From the NCBI GenBank assembly GCA_049318625.1, contig JBMOGA010000010.1:37609-101608 (forward strand): DNA of 64,000 nucleotides, given 5' to 3'. Below the pieces are notes generated by a model that saw nothing but the letters and a program-made list of their open reading frames with translations, had not been told where the DNA came from and did no database searches. The stretch's first letter is position 1. Every line of letters begins with the position of its first letter. Origin of the DNA: JBMOGA01 sp049318625. GTDB taxonomy: Bacteria > Pseudomonadota > Alphaproteobacteria > Rhizobiales > Hyphomicrobiaceae. Below, one piece after another: positions 9,265 to 19,520 of this stretch. Position numbers and translations under genes: made by a program.

Positions 9265-10695
9265 CTACTCGGCGGCTTGCGGCACGGCCTGCAGGTTGCG
9301 CTTCGGCACGAGGCGTTGCTCGACCAGATCGATGTGTCCCCTCAGATCGTAAAGCTGATCCGAGAAGTGAAGCGGCAGCTTGAGGCGGCTGACCGCACGA
9401 TCGATGCGGCGCAGTTCCTCGGCAGCCTCGGTGACTTGCTCCGACGTCGGATCGTGATCCAGCGTGAACTCGATCTTCTTGAGCCGCTCGTACCACGTCA
9501 ACAGGCGGCGGCGGATCATGTACGTGTAGAGCATCGGCAGGAACCGGGCGAGTGGAATGGCCACCGACAGCACCGGAATGGCGAGCAGGATGATCTTGGT
9601 CGCGTGCAGGAACGAGAAGGCCGTCACCCAGAACGGAATGCCGTTGTTGGCGAAAAACGGACCCACAGCACGCAGCAGGAACGGCAGTTCGTGGGACTTG
9701 TGATAGGTGCGCGCGTCCGGGTCGATCTCGTACTCCGGATCGAAGCCGTTCGGGAACTCTCCGGCCTTGTAGAACAGCACCGGCTCACCGAGCGCGTCGA
9801 AGCCCGGCTTGGGCGCCATCGACGTCGCATGGGTCAGCAGCGTGACAAGCGCGGGATGCATGTCCTTGCGCACGATGAGCGCCGGCGCTGTGGCGAGCAG
9901 CGTGATGTCGGCCGACGGGATGTCGGGGTCGAACTCGACGGCGCCGCGATGCAGGACGACGCTCGACAGGAACGGGAACCGGGATTTGTAGGCATTGGCC
10001 TCGGCCGTGAAGTCCATGAGGTAGATGTTGGGCGTGCGCAGCAGCGCCTGGATCTTCTTGGAATCCGGCGGCAGCGCCACGAAGGCGACGTCGACGCCTT
10101 CTCCCGTCAGCGGCCTGGCGTCCGAGGGGAATTCCTGCGCGACGAACTTCGAGTTCTCGGCGGTCACGCCATTGGCCTTGAGCAGCAGTTCGACGACGCG
10201 GCGCGTGCCGCTGTTCGCCGAGCCGACCATGATGCGCTTGCCTTTGAACTCGCCGAGGCTCTGGACCAGCTTCGGCCCGCGGTAGAAGACCCACAGCGGT
10301 TCGTGGAACATCCGGCCGACCGACTGCAGCCGATCGTTCTGCAACTCGTGGACGATCTGGTCGGCGGTGCTGGCGAGGCGCCCCTGCATGCTGCCGGACA
10401 CGCCACCCTTGACGATGGCCGCGCTGACCTCGCCACCGTCCAGCAGCACGGCGTGCAGCGAGTCCGCGCCTTCGACCGTGGGGCGCAGCTCCAGCTTGAC
10501 GCCGAAACGAGCCAGTTCCTTTTTCCACCGTTCAGCCAGCTCGGTATAGGCGCCGCCGGCGCCCCCCGTTGCCATCACGATCCGCCCCGCCGGGCCCGGA
10601 TTGGCGATGACGATTGCGAGCCACAACGTCGCGATGATTGCGACGAGTCCACCGAAGACGATCATCAGAAACTGGCGCACGCGCTTGCTCGTCAT
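9265..10695 (-). CDS. TAXI-family TRAP-type solute-binding protein with membrane anchor and C-terminal extension
   Basis: About 476 residues. The ATG at 10695 is chosen because GGGGAG lies about 9 bases upstream. Residues 8-29 are an uncleaved-looking hydrophobic helix, then the TAXI binding fold begins with V-M-A-T-G-G-A-G-G-A-Y (the family's T-G-x-x-G-G-x-Y ligand-binding start) and continues with the G-S-A-N-S-G-T segment. After about residue 350 come one or two more hydrophobic helices and then a charged, helical tail of about 85 residues. Ordinary TAXI proteins are secreted, about 320 residues, and sit beside a fused TRAP permease; none is seen here. This version may sense or tether a ligand rather than feed a transporter. 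That role is inference. Confidence 0.8.
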   Translation of the reverse strand: MTSKRVRQFLMIVFGGLVAIIATLWLAIVIANPGPAGRIVMATGGAGGAYTELAERWKKELARFGVKLELRPTVEGADSLHAVLLDGGEVSAAIVKGGVSGSMQGRLASTADQIVHELQNDRLQSVGRMFHEPLWVFYRGPKLVQSLGEFKGKRIMVGSANSGTRRVVELLLKANGVTAENSKFVAQEFPSDARPLTGEGVDVAFVALPPDSKKIQALLRTPNIYLMDFTAEANAYKSRFPFLSSVVLHRGAVEFDPDIPSADITLLATAPALIVRKDMHPALVTLLTHATSMAPKPGFDALGEPVLFYKAGEFPNGFDPEYEIDPDARTYHKSHELPFLLRAVGPFFANNGIPFWVTAFSFLHATKIILLAIPVLSVAIPLARFLPMLYTYMIRRRLLTWYERLKKIEFTLDHDPTSEQVTEAAEELRRIDRAVSRLKLPLHFSDQLYDLRGHIDLVEQRLVPKRNLQAVPQAAE

Positions 10696-10920
10696 GATGA
10701 GGGGCTCCCCGTCCGATCCATCGCGCCCGCGCGCGAGTGGAGACATACCGGGGATAAGCCCGTCTCATCAAGTCGAGACCGGTGGCCGAGTTGTGGCGCC
10801 GTGGCCTCCATTGATCGGGCTTGTGCATGACCACCGCGAACCGACGGCCTAACGCCCTTGCTCGCAGGCGCTGGCCCTGCCGATACTCCCGGCCGGCGGG
10901 CAAATCGGGCAGGATGGCGC

Positions 10921-13107
10921 ATGACGCCGCTTCGCAATCTCATTTCGATCGCTGCCGCCGTGCTCGCAGCGGCCATCGTGCTGCGCGCCGCCGATCCGGT
11001 GCCGGTCGCGCAGCTGCGAGCGGCCGTCTTCGACAGCTACCTGCGCCTGGCGCCGCGCCGCGTCGACCCGGCCATGCCGGTCAGGATCGTCGCCATCGAC
11101 GAGGGATCGCTGGCCGCGCTCGGCCAATGGCCGTGGCCGCGTGCGGTGCTGGCGGACCTGATTGGACAGCTGCACGAGGCCGGCGCCAAGGTCATCGCGC
11201 TCGACGTCGTACTGGCAGAGCCCGATCGGATGTCGCCGGACGCCATCGCCCGCGCCTTTGCGGGGCAACCCGGTGGCGACGCCATGGCGGCACTGGCAGC
11301 ACGTCTGCCATCGGGCGACCGCCGGCTCGGTGAGGCCATCGCCCGGGCGGGTGCCGTGCTCGGGTTCGCGGCCGACGACGCCGGTGGCCCGCTCGCGCCG
11401 CCGCGACTGGCGTTCGCCAGCGCCGGCGACGATCCGCGCGGGTTCGTCCCCAAGTTCTCGGGCGCGGTGGCGCCGAGGGACGAGATCGCGTCGGGTGCCA
11501 GAGGGCTCGGCGCTGTCAATTGGCTGCCGGAGCACGATCAGGTCGTCCGGCGCATCCCGCTGCTCGTTCAGGTCGGCTCGACCCTGCAACCCGCGCTCGT
11601 CGTCGAGGCCCTGCGGGTGGCAGCGGGCGAAAGCACGGTTCTGGTTCGTTCTTCGGGGGCGAGCGGCGGATCCGCGTTCGGTCAGCAGACCGGTATCGAG
11701 CGGTTGCGGATCGGACGTGCCACCATTCCGACAACCGCGGCCGGCGAACTCTGGCTGCGGCCCGCGCCCCACGACGACCGCCGCGAACTGCCGGCTCACC
11801 GTGTGCTCGCGCCCGATTTCGACGCACGCGAGGTTGCGGGCCGCCATGTGTTCATCGGGGCGACGGCGGTCGGCCTCAAGGATCTGCGGGCGACGGCGCT
11901 GACCGACTCCGTGCCCGGTGTCGAGATCCATGCCCAGGCGCTGGAGCAGCTGCTCGCCGGCGATTTCGTCGTGCGCCCGGCCTTTGCCGCCGGCGCCGAA
12001 ATGCTGTTCTTGCTGGTCGTGGGCGCTCTGGTCGCGGGACTGATCATGTGGTTCGGGCCGCTGGTGGCCGCACTGGCCACGCTCGGCGCCATGGTCGTCG
12101 TCGGCGCCGCCTCCTGGCTCGCATTCTCGCATGCCGGATATCTGATCGACCCCGTGTACCCGAGCCTCGCTGTTGTGGTCCTCTATGTCACCGGGTCGCT
12201 TGGCACATACTTGAGGACCGAGCTGGAACGAGCGCGGGTGCGTACCGCCTTCCGCCACTACGTCGCACCGGCCGTCGTCGACGAACTGGCTCGCCATCCG
12301 GAAAAGCTGAAGCTGGGAGGCGAACGTCGTGACGTGTCGCTGCTGTTCGCCGACGTCCGCAACTTTTCGCGCATCGCCGAGGGGTTGGAGGCCGAGGCGC
12401 TGATCGGGTTCGTCAACCGCCTGTTCGGTCCGCTCTCGGACGTGATCCTCGAACACCGGGGCACCATCGACAAGTACATGGGCGATGCGGTGATGGCCTT
12501 CTGGAACGCCCCCCTGGCCGAGGCCGATCACGCCCGCCTGACCTGCCGGGCGGCGCTGGCGATGCAGGAGCGCCTCGCGGCGCTCAACGGCCAATGGCAC
12601 GCGGAGGCCGCGGCACGCGGCGAGAGCCATGCGGCGGTGCACGTCGGCATCGGAATCAACACCGGGCCGTGCGCTGTCGGTAACGTCGGCACGGCCGAGC
12701 GGTTCGACTACTCGATCCTCGGTGATGCGGTGAATGTCGCCGCGCGGCTCGAGTCGACGACCAAGACCTACGGCGTGCCGATCGTCTGCGGTCGGCCGAC
12801 GGTGGAGGCCGTGCCGGATTTCGCCTTTCTCGAGATCGCTCGAACCTCCCTCAGGGGCCGAACGCAAGCCGAGGAGATCTTCGCCCTGATCGGCGACGAG
12901 ACCTTCGCCGCACGCCCCGACTTCCAGGCTCTGCGCCGGGCGCACGAGGAACTGCGCCGGGCCATGGAGGCGCGCGAACACGCCCGCGCCGCGGCCGCCC
13001 TCGCGGAGTGTCTCAACGTGGCGCCGCCGGCGTGCCGGCCACTGCTGGCCCATCACGAGCAGGAACTCGCCGCGCGGCGCGAGGACCGGATCAGTACTTC
13101 CGGTTGA
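10921..13107 (+). CDS. CHASE2-domain class III adenylate/guanylate cyclase
   Basis: About 728 residues. The ATG at 10921 has AGGA about 6 bases upstream and begins with a membrane helix. Residues of about 30-330 form a CHASE2 extracytoplasmic sensor domain (V-R-I-V-A-I-D-E-G-S-L near its start is typical). Three transmembrane helices follow around 350-430, then the catalytic domain with L-L-F-A-D-V-R-N-F-S, whose Asp binds metal, and Y-M-G-D-A-V-M-A-F-W, the second metal-Asp region. The domain order is that of cyclases making cAMP or cGMP in response to an external signal. The signal is unknown. The end overlaps the convergent FecR gene by 17 bases; CHASE2 cyclases and FecR proteins are often neighbours. 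Confidence 0.9.
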   Translation: MTPLRNLISIAAAVLAAAIVLRAADPVPVAQLRAAVFDSYLRLAPRRVDPAMPVRIVAIDEGSLAALGQWPWPRAVLADLIGQLHEAGAKVIALDVVLAEPDRMSPDAIARAFAGQPGGDAMAALAARLPSGDRRLGEAIARAGAVLGFAADDAGGPLAPPRLAFASAGDDPRGFVPKFSGAVAPRDEIASGARGLGAVNWLPEHDQVVRRIPLLVQVGSTLQPALVVEALRVAAGESTVLVRSSGASGGSAFGQQTGIERLRIGRATIPTTAAGELWLRPAPHDDRRELPAHRVLAPDFDAREVAGRHVFIGATAVGLKDLRATALTDSVPGVEIHAQALEQLLAGDFVVRPAFAAGAEMLFLLVVGALVAGLIMWFGPLVAALATLGAMVVVGAASWLAFSHAGYLIDPVYPSLAVVVLYVTGSLGTYLRTELERARVRTAFRHYVAPAVVDELARHPEKLKLGGERRDVSLLFADVRNFSRIAEGLEAEALIGFVNRLFGPLSDVILEHRGTIDKYMGDAVMAFWNAPLAEADHARLTCRAALAMQERLAALNGQWHAEAAARGESHAAVHVGIGINTGPCAVGNVGTAERFDYSILGDAVNVAARLESTTKTYGVPIVCGRPTVEAVPDFAFLEIARTSLRGRTQAEEIFALIGDETFAARPDFQALRRAHEELRRAMEAREHARAAAALAECLNVAPPACRPLLAHHEQELAARREDRISTSG

Positions 13108-14026
13108 GGCCGGGCATGCGCGGTGGCGACTTCGGCGTCATGCCGCCGCCGGGCCGGTGCCCGCCGAAACCCCGGCCGATGCCGGGACCGATGGTGATCG
13201 TGAATCCGCTCGGTCCGCGAGGAACCTCGGTATACCGGGGCTCGCGTGTCTCGCGCGTTTCGCGGATCCGCGGGGGCGGTCCCTTTCCGGTGTCGCGCTT
13301 GCCCGGCGGCTTGCCTTTCGGCGGGACCGGAAACGTGCCGAGTACGATGTTGTCCCGCGACAGCGTCGGATTGGGATCGATTCCCGGCGCGTTGACGACG
13401 AATGGAAAAGCCGTGTCGAAGTTGATGGCATTGCGGCCGGGCAGGCCCGCCCAGGCGCTGGGCCGTCCGAGATCGCCATTGGGCGCAACCCGGAGGATCT
13501 GTCCGGGCCGGTCGAGCGCGCGACAGGTGCCCTGATCGTTACAGGCGCGGATCGCGCCCTCCATCAGCAGGATCCAGATCGCCCGGTCGTCGGCGATATA
13601 GACGTCGAAGATGGTGCCGCGGACAGTGATGGCGGCGGCCGGCGTGCGGATGCGATAGGCACTCTTGCTGGCGATGCCGGTCACGAACCGGAACGTGCCC
13701 TTGACCAGATTGAGGACGATATCGCCGTTCGATTTCCGGCCGTTGTAGACGAAATTGTCGAGCAACAGCCGCGAGCCGGCGCCGAGCGCGAGCTTCGTCT
13801 CGTCCGCCAGCACCAGTTCGCCCCGCGAATCGGGGCCGACCTCGATCACCTCGTCCTGATGCACGGCATCGCCGCGTTGCAGGTCGCGCCGGTCCTGGTC
13901 GTACTCCGCCCGCACTTCGTTGACGATTTGCACGGCTTCGCCGATGCGCGGCGTCTGCGCCGCGTGCGCCGGTGCCGTGGCGATGCCGGTGAAGGCGGCG
14001 ACAGCCGCCCATGTCGCTCGTCGCAT
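13091..14026 (-). CDS. FecR-domain protein, secreted
   Basis: About 311 residues. The start at 14026 gives a good Sec signal peptide (M-R-R-A-T-W, hydrophobic core, A-H-A-A-Q cleavage region) with GAGGG about 9 bases upstream. Residues 30-190 match the FecR fold: G-E-L-V-L-A-D-E-T-K-L-A-L-G-A-G-S and the later T-P-A-A-A-I-T-V-R-G-T-I-F-D-V, typical of FecR-type periplasmic domains. The C-terminal 100 residues are Pro/Gly/Arg-rich and low complexity. It ends inside the convergent cyclase gene. FecR-domain proteins of this secreted type have no anti-sigma helix, so iron signalling should not be assumed. Confidence 0.85.
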   Translation of the reverse strand: MRRATWAAVAAFTGIATAPAHAAQTPRIGEAVQIVNEVRAEYDQDRRDLQRGDAVHQDEVIEVGPDSRGELVLADETKLALGAGSRLLLDNFVYNGRKSNGDIVLNLVKGTFRFVTGIASKSAYRIRTPAAAITVRGTIFDVYIADDRAIWILLMEGAIRACNDQGTCRALDRPGQILRVAPNGDLGRPSAWAGLPGRNAINFDTAFPFVVNAPGIDPNPTLSRDNIVLGTFPVPPKGKPPGKRDTGKGPPPRIRETRETREPRYTEVPRGPSGFTITIGPGIGRGFGGHRPGGGMTPKSPPRMPGLNRKY

Positions 14027-14156
14027 GGCGCGATACCCTCGGGGTTTGAGCCGTCCGATCATACGGGGCAACCGGGGTCTGATGTCCAGGCCTCGTGCAA
14101 GATTAGGTTGCCCAAGTCTTATCTGGCCGGCTGTTCCCGTGGGAACAGAGATAGTG

Positions 14157-16526
<2,370 letters not shown>

Positions 16527-16545
16527 CGACCACCTCCGTCATGTG

Positions 16546-16560
16546 TACCCCAAGGGGGTA
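16546..16560. promoter_or_regulatory. CsoR-type GC-tract operator 1
   Basis: TACCCCAAGGGGGTA is an inverted repeat of the CsoR/RcnR type (A-T flanked C-tract and G-tract). It lies 20 bases before the copA start, over the expected transcript start or 5' leader, where a bound tetramer would block copA. Confidence 0.75.
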
Positions 16561-16569
16561 TCTGGCCAG

Positions 16570-16602
16570 TTGACGGCTATACCCCTTGAGGGTATCCGTC
16601 AA
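16570..16602. promoter_or_regulatory. CsoR-type operator 2 inside a near-symmetric divergent promoter
   Basis: The core at 16580-16594 is TACCCCTTGAGGGTA. Outside it, TTGACGG (16570-16576) and CCGTCAA (16596-16602) extend the palindrome, so each strand reads TTGACGG then ATACCC, with two extra bases (CT) on one side only. TTGACG is a good -35 hexamer in both directions; toward csoR a weak -10 TATCCG follows at 17 bases. The two operator centres are 34 bases apart. Cu(I)-free CsoR would occlude both promoters. Confidence 0.7.
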
Positions 16603-16604
16603 CC

Positions 16605-16880
16605 ATGCATGATGAGTCCAAGACATCTTGCCTCAAGAGGCTGTCGCGCATCGAAGGACAGGTGCGGGGGCTATCCCGCATGGTCGAGGAGGGGCGCTAC
16701 TGCATCGATGTCGTCACGCAGATCCGCGCTGCGCGTGCGGCCCTGAGCCGGGTCGAGGAGGAGGTCTTGCGGGCGCATATCCAGCATTGTGTCGCCCACG
16801 CCATGACCAGTGGCGACACGGCGGAGCAGCACGCCAAGATCGAGGAGTTGATGGACGTGCTGGCACGGTCGAGCAAATAG
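16605..16880 (+). CDS. csoR: Copper-sensing transcriptional repressor, CsoR family
   Basis: A 91-residue all-helical protein with the family start K-R-L-S-R-I-E-G-Q-V-R-G. The Cu(I) ligands of CsoR are present with exact family spacing: Cys33, His58 and Cys62 (25 and 4 residues apart). FrmR-type sensors would lack this C-H-C set. It is divergent from copA with operators between, so it is assigned as the copper-responsive repressor of copA and of itself: metal binding releases DNA. The only candidate ribosome site, GAGGG, lies inside operator 2, about 11 bases before the ATG. Confidence 0.92.
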   Translation: MHDESKTSCLKRLSRIEGQVRGLSRMVEEGRYCIDVVTQIRAARAALSRVEEEVLRAHIQHCVAHAMTSGDTAEQHAKIEELMDVLARSSK

Positions 16881-16938
16881 CGCGCCGACCCCGGCCCCGG
16901 CGATGTGGCCAGGCACTTCGGAACGCAAACGCGGGCCG

Positions 16939-17475
16939 TCAACCCGGAGGCCGGATTGACGCCGTGCCCCTCTGCAACACGAGTGTCAGGCCGACCAGCG
17001 TCGAATTGTGGAACTGGATCTCGACGATCTGCTTGTCGCCGCGCACCATGATCTCCATGCCGGCGGTGAGTTGCTCACCGGTCACCGTGACCTGGAACCC
17101 GCGCGGCGTGATCTCACCCTTGATGTCACCGGCGATGTTGTGGATGCGCTCGGTCCACTGGCCGCTCAGACGGTTGTCGGCCACGGCCACGTTGGCTTTG
17201 ACCTCGATCATGCCGGAGGCGGCGGCGCATCGGATGCTCTGGTCGAGGGAGTCGGCGGTGCCGGAAGCGTAGGTGGCCCGGCACTTCACGGTCTCGACCT
17301 TGCCTTCCTTGAAGCCGAGGCGGCCTTCGCCGCTCCACCACCCGGCCAGCGCCCCGAAGGGTCCGGACGGCGCCGGCGCGACCTGGCCCGTTGCCGGCGG
17401 ACCCGATGACAACGCGAGCATCGCGATCCCGACGACCGCTCCGAGACGTCTCAGCAAACGACCAGTACAGCTCAT
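16939..17475 (-). CDS. Secreted hypothetical protein (alphaproteobacterial conserved type)
   Basis: 178 residues with a hydrophobic signal segment (about 10-30) and a mature part beginning A-L-A-G-W-W-S-G-E-G-R. A G-W-W-x-G-x-G motif followed by a K-C-R-A-T-Y strand is something I recall from small periplasmic proteins of Rhizobiales with a beta-sandwich-like pattern, but no function is known to me. Two Cys (in K-C-R and I-R-C-A-A) could form a disulfide. It stands alone between csoR and the next operon; the ribosome site is weak. Confidence 0.7.
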   Translation of the reverse strand: MSCTGRLLRRLGAVVGIAMLALSSGPPATGQVAPAPSGPFGALAGWWSGEGRLGFKEGKVETVKCRATYASGTADSLDQSIRCAAASGMIEVKANVAVADNRLSGQWTERIHNIAGDIKGEITPRGFQVTVTGEQLTAGMEIMVRGDKQIVEIQFHNSTLVGLTLVLQRGTASIRPPG

Positions 17476-17565
17476 GATGCCACCGCTTCGGCCGACGACG
17501 ATTGCGCGATCCTAAGCGAGATTCGAGATCGCGCGCTGACGCCGCGGCGCGCCGACGACGGCCGG

Positions 17566-18288
17566 TCAATAAGTCGCGCGCCCACCCGACAGATCGAACA
17601 CCGCCCCGCTGTTGAAGGTGCACGCATCGGAGGCGAGCCACAGCACCATTTCGGCGGCTTCCGCAATGGTGCCGAGTCGGCCCTGCGGTGAGCGCGCGAT
17701 CATACTGGCCACCGCCTCCGGGTCCATCTGCTGGAGAAGCTCGGTGTCGATGGCGGCCGGCGCGATGCAGTTGACGCGAATGCCCGCCGTCGCCACCTCC
17801 TTGCCGAGCGCCTTGGTGAACCCGATTACACCCGCCTTGGCGGCGGCATAGGCCGACAGCATCGGCGAGCCATCTTTGCCCGCCAGCGAGGCGATGTTGA
17901 CGATGCGGCCGGCGCCGGCCTGGCGCATGTGCGGCACCACCAGCCGCGAGACCTCGTAGGTCCCGGTGAGGTTCACTTCGATGATGCGGCGCCAGACCGC
18001 CGGGTCGATGTCCTCGGCGCGCGCGGTGCCGCCGGTGAAGCCCGCGTTGTTGACGAGGATATCGATGCGTCCGCTGTCGGCCAGAACCTTGGCGACGGCG
18101 GTGGCAACATCGGCCGTCCGCGTCACGTCGACGGCTGCGGCGCGCGGGTCGTGCTTCGGCGGCGCCAGATCGAAATTCCAGACCGAGGCGCCCGCAGCCG
18201 AGAGCCGCCGTGCGATCTCGTGTCCGATGCCTTTGCTGGCGCCGGTGACGATCGCGGTCTGGCCGGAGAGGTCATAGGTGACAGGCAT
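17566..18288 (-). CDS. Short-chain dehydrogenase/reductase, last gene of the putative sulfonate operon
   Basis: A 240-residue classical SDR. Residues 8-25 hold T-G-A-S-K-G-I-G, the NAD(P) dinucleotide-binding turn; N-N-A-G follows around 85, and the catalytic Tyr-Lys pair is in Y-A-A-A-K after S-L-A-G-K-D-G. The C-terminus F-D-L-S-G-G-R-A-T-Y is distinctive but I cannot tie it to one substrate. Its ATG overlaps the acetate kinase stop (ATGA at 18285-18288), so translation is coupled. In this operon a likely reaction is reversible oxidation of an alcohol to the aldehyde used by the upstream dehydrogenase, for example isethionate to sulfoacetaldehyde; a FabG-like reductase is an alternative. 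Confidence 0.85.
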   Translation of the reverse strand: MPVTYDLSGQTAIVTGASKGIGHEIARRLSAAGASVWNFDLAPPKHDPRAAAVDVTRTADVATAVAKVLADSGRIDILVNNAGFTGGTARAEDIDPAVWRRIIEVNLTGTYEVSRLVVPHMRQAGAGRIVNIASLAGKDGSPMLSAYAAAKAGVIGFTKALGKEVATAGIRVNCIAPAAIDTELLQQMDPEAVASMIARSPQGRLGTIAEAAEMVLWLASDACTFNSGAVFDLSGGRATY

Positions 18289-19520
18289 CAGGGTGTCGCT
18301 CCACTTGCGAGGTCGGTTGAAGGGGTGTCGCCGCGCGCCGCCCGCATCAGGCGCAGTGCGGCGGCGGCAATGCAGGCTTCTTCGTTGGTCGGGATCACGC
18401 GCACAGCCACCCGCGAGGATTTCATCGAGACGAGCGGCGCCCCTTGGCGGTTGCGGCGCGTGTCGAGTTTCAAGCCGAGCCACGCCATGTTCTGGCAGAC
18501 ACGCTCGCGGATGTGCCACCCGTTCTCGCCGATGCCGCCGCAGAACACGAGCGTATCGAGGCCACCGAGAATGGCGGCGAGCGCGCCGAGTTCGCGACGG
18601 ATCATGTGGACGAAATAGGCGATGGCCTGCTCCGATTCCAGGGTCCCGGCGGCCTCGATTTCGCGCATGTCGGAGGACAGGCCCGAGAGCCCCTTGAGGC
18701 CCGATTGCCGATAGACGAGGTCCTCGATGGCATCGAGCGTCATGCCGCGCGCGCGGGCCAGGTAGAAGACCACGCTGGGGTCGAGTTGTCCGGTCCGCGT
18801 CCCCATGGCGAGGCCGTCGAGCGGCGAGAAGCCCATCGTGGTCGCGACGGCGCGGCCCGCCTCGAGCGCACACAGCGACGCGCCGTTGCCGAGATGGGCG
18901 ATCACGGTTCGCCCGTTGGCCGCCGCCGGATCGATGCGAGCCAGCTCACCCGCGACATAGGCGTAGGACAAGCCGTGGAAACCGTAGCGGCGCACACCTT
19001 CCTCGTACAGATGGCGGGGCAGTGCGTAGGTGTCGTTGACCCAGTCGTGCGTCCGGTGGAATGCGGTGTCGAAGCAGGCGATCTGGAGGGCCGCGGGAAA
19101 GACCTGGCGGGCGGCGGCCACCCCGCTGAGATTGTGCGTCTGATGAAGCGGCGCGAGCGGTGCCAAGTCTGCGAGCGCGGCGACAACACGGTCGTCGATC
19201 GCGATCGGATCGACGAAGTGGCTGCCCCCGTGCACGATCCGATGGCCGACGGCCGCCACCGCCGCACCATCCAGCGAGTCCTGCGCGACGGCGATGATCT
19301 CGCCGAGGGCGGCTTCGTGGAACGACCGCGCCCCGAGCGCCAGCGTGCGATCGGCCAGCGGCGTGCCGGAGACGGACTTTGCGCGAAACCGCGGGCTGGC
19401 GCCGAGGCCATCGGCCTGTCCGCGGCAGATCTCCACCGGCAAGCCGTCCGCCGCGGCCGAGAACAGCGCGAATTTCACCGACGACGAGCCGGCATTGAGG
19501 CTGAGTATCGCCGGTGTCAT
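18288..19520 (-). CDS. ackA: Acetate kinase (acetate/propionate kinase family)
   Basis: A 410-residue ASKHA-fold kinase beginning L-N-A-G-S-S-S-V-K-F, the family's first phosphate loop. Also readable are G-H-R-I-V-H-G-G, F-D-T-A-F-H-x-T (catalytic region), H-L-G-N-G-A-S (the second signature) and G-G-I-G-E-N near the end. It converts acyl phosphate plus ADP to the acid plus ATP. It overlaps its upstream neighbour by ATGA at 19517-19520 and its downstream neighbour likewise. No phosphotransacetylase or sulfoacetaldehyde acetyltransferase is visible in the window, so the source of acetyl phosphate is not explained by the local genes. Confidence 0.92.
   Translation of the reverse strand: MTPAILSLNAGSSSVKFALFSAAADGLPVEICRGQADGLGASPRFRAKSVSGTPLADRTLALGARSFHEAALGEIIAVAQDSLDGAAVAAVGHRIVHGGSHFVDPIAIDDRVVAALADLAPLAPLHQTHNLSGVAAARQVFPAALQIACFDTAFHRTHDWVNDTYALPRHLYEEGVRRYGFHGLSYAYVAGELARIDPAAANGRTVIAHLGNGASLCALEAGRAVATTMGFSPLDGLAMGTRTGQLDPSVVFYLARARGMTLDAIEDLVYRQSGLKGLSGLSSDMREIEAAGTLESEQAIAYFVHMIRRELGALAAILGGLDTLVFCGGIGENGWHIRERVCQNMAWLGLKLDTRRNRQGAPLVSMKSSRVAVRVIPTNEEACIAAAALRLMRAARGDTPSTDLASGATP

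Noticed and set aside
10849..13056. 735-codon open frame opposite the CHASE2 cyclase
   Set aside because: Shadow of the cyclase gene; composition typical of antisense frames.
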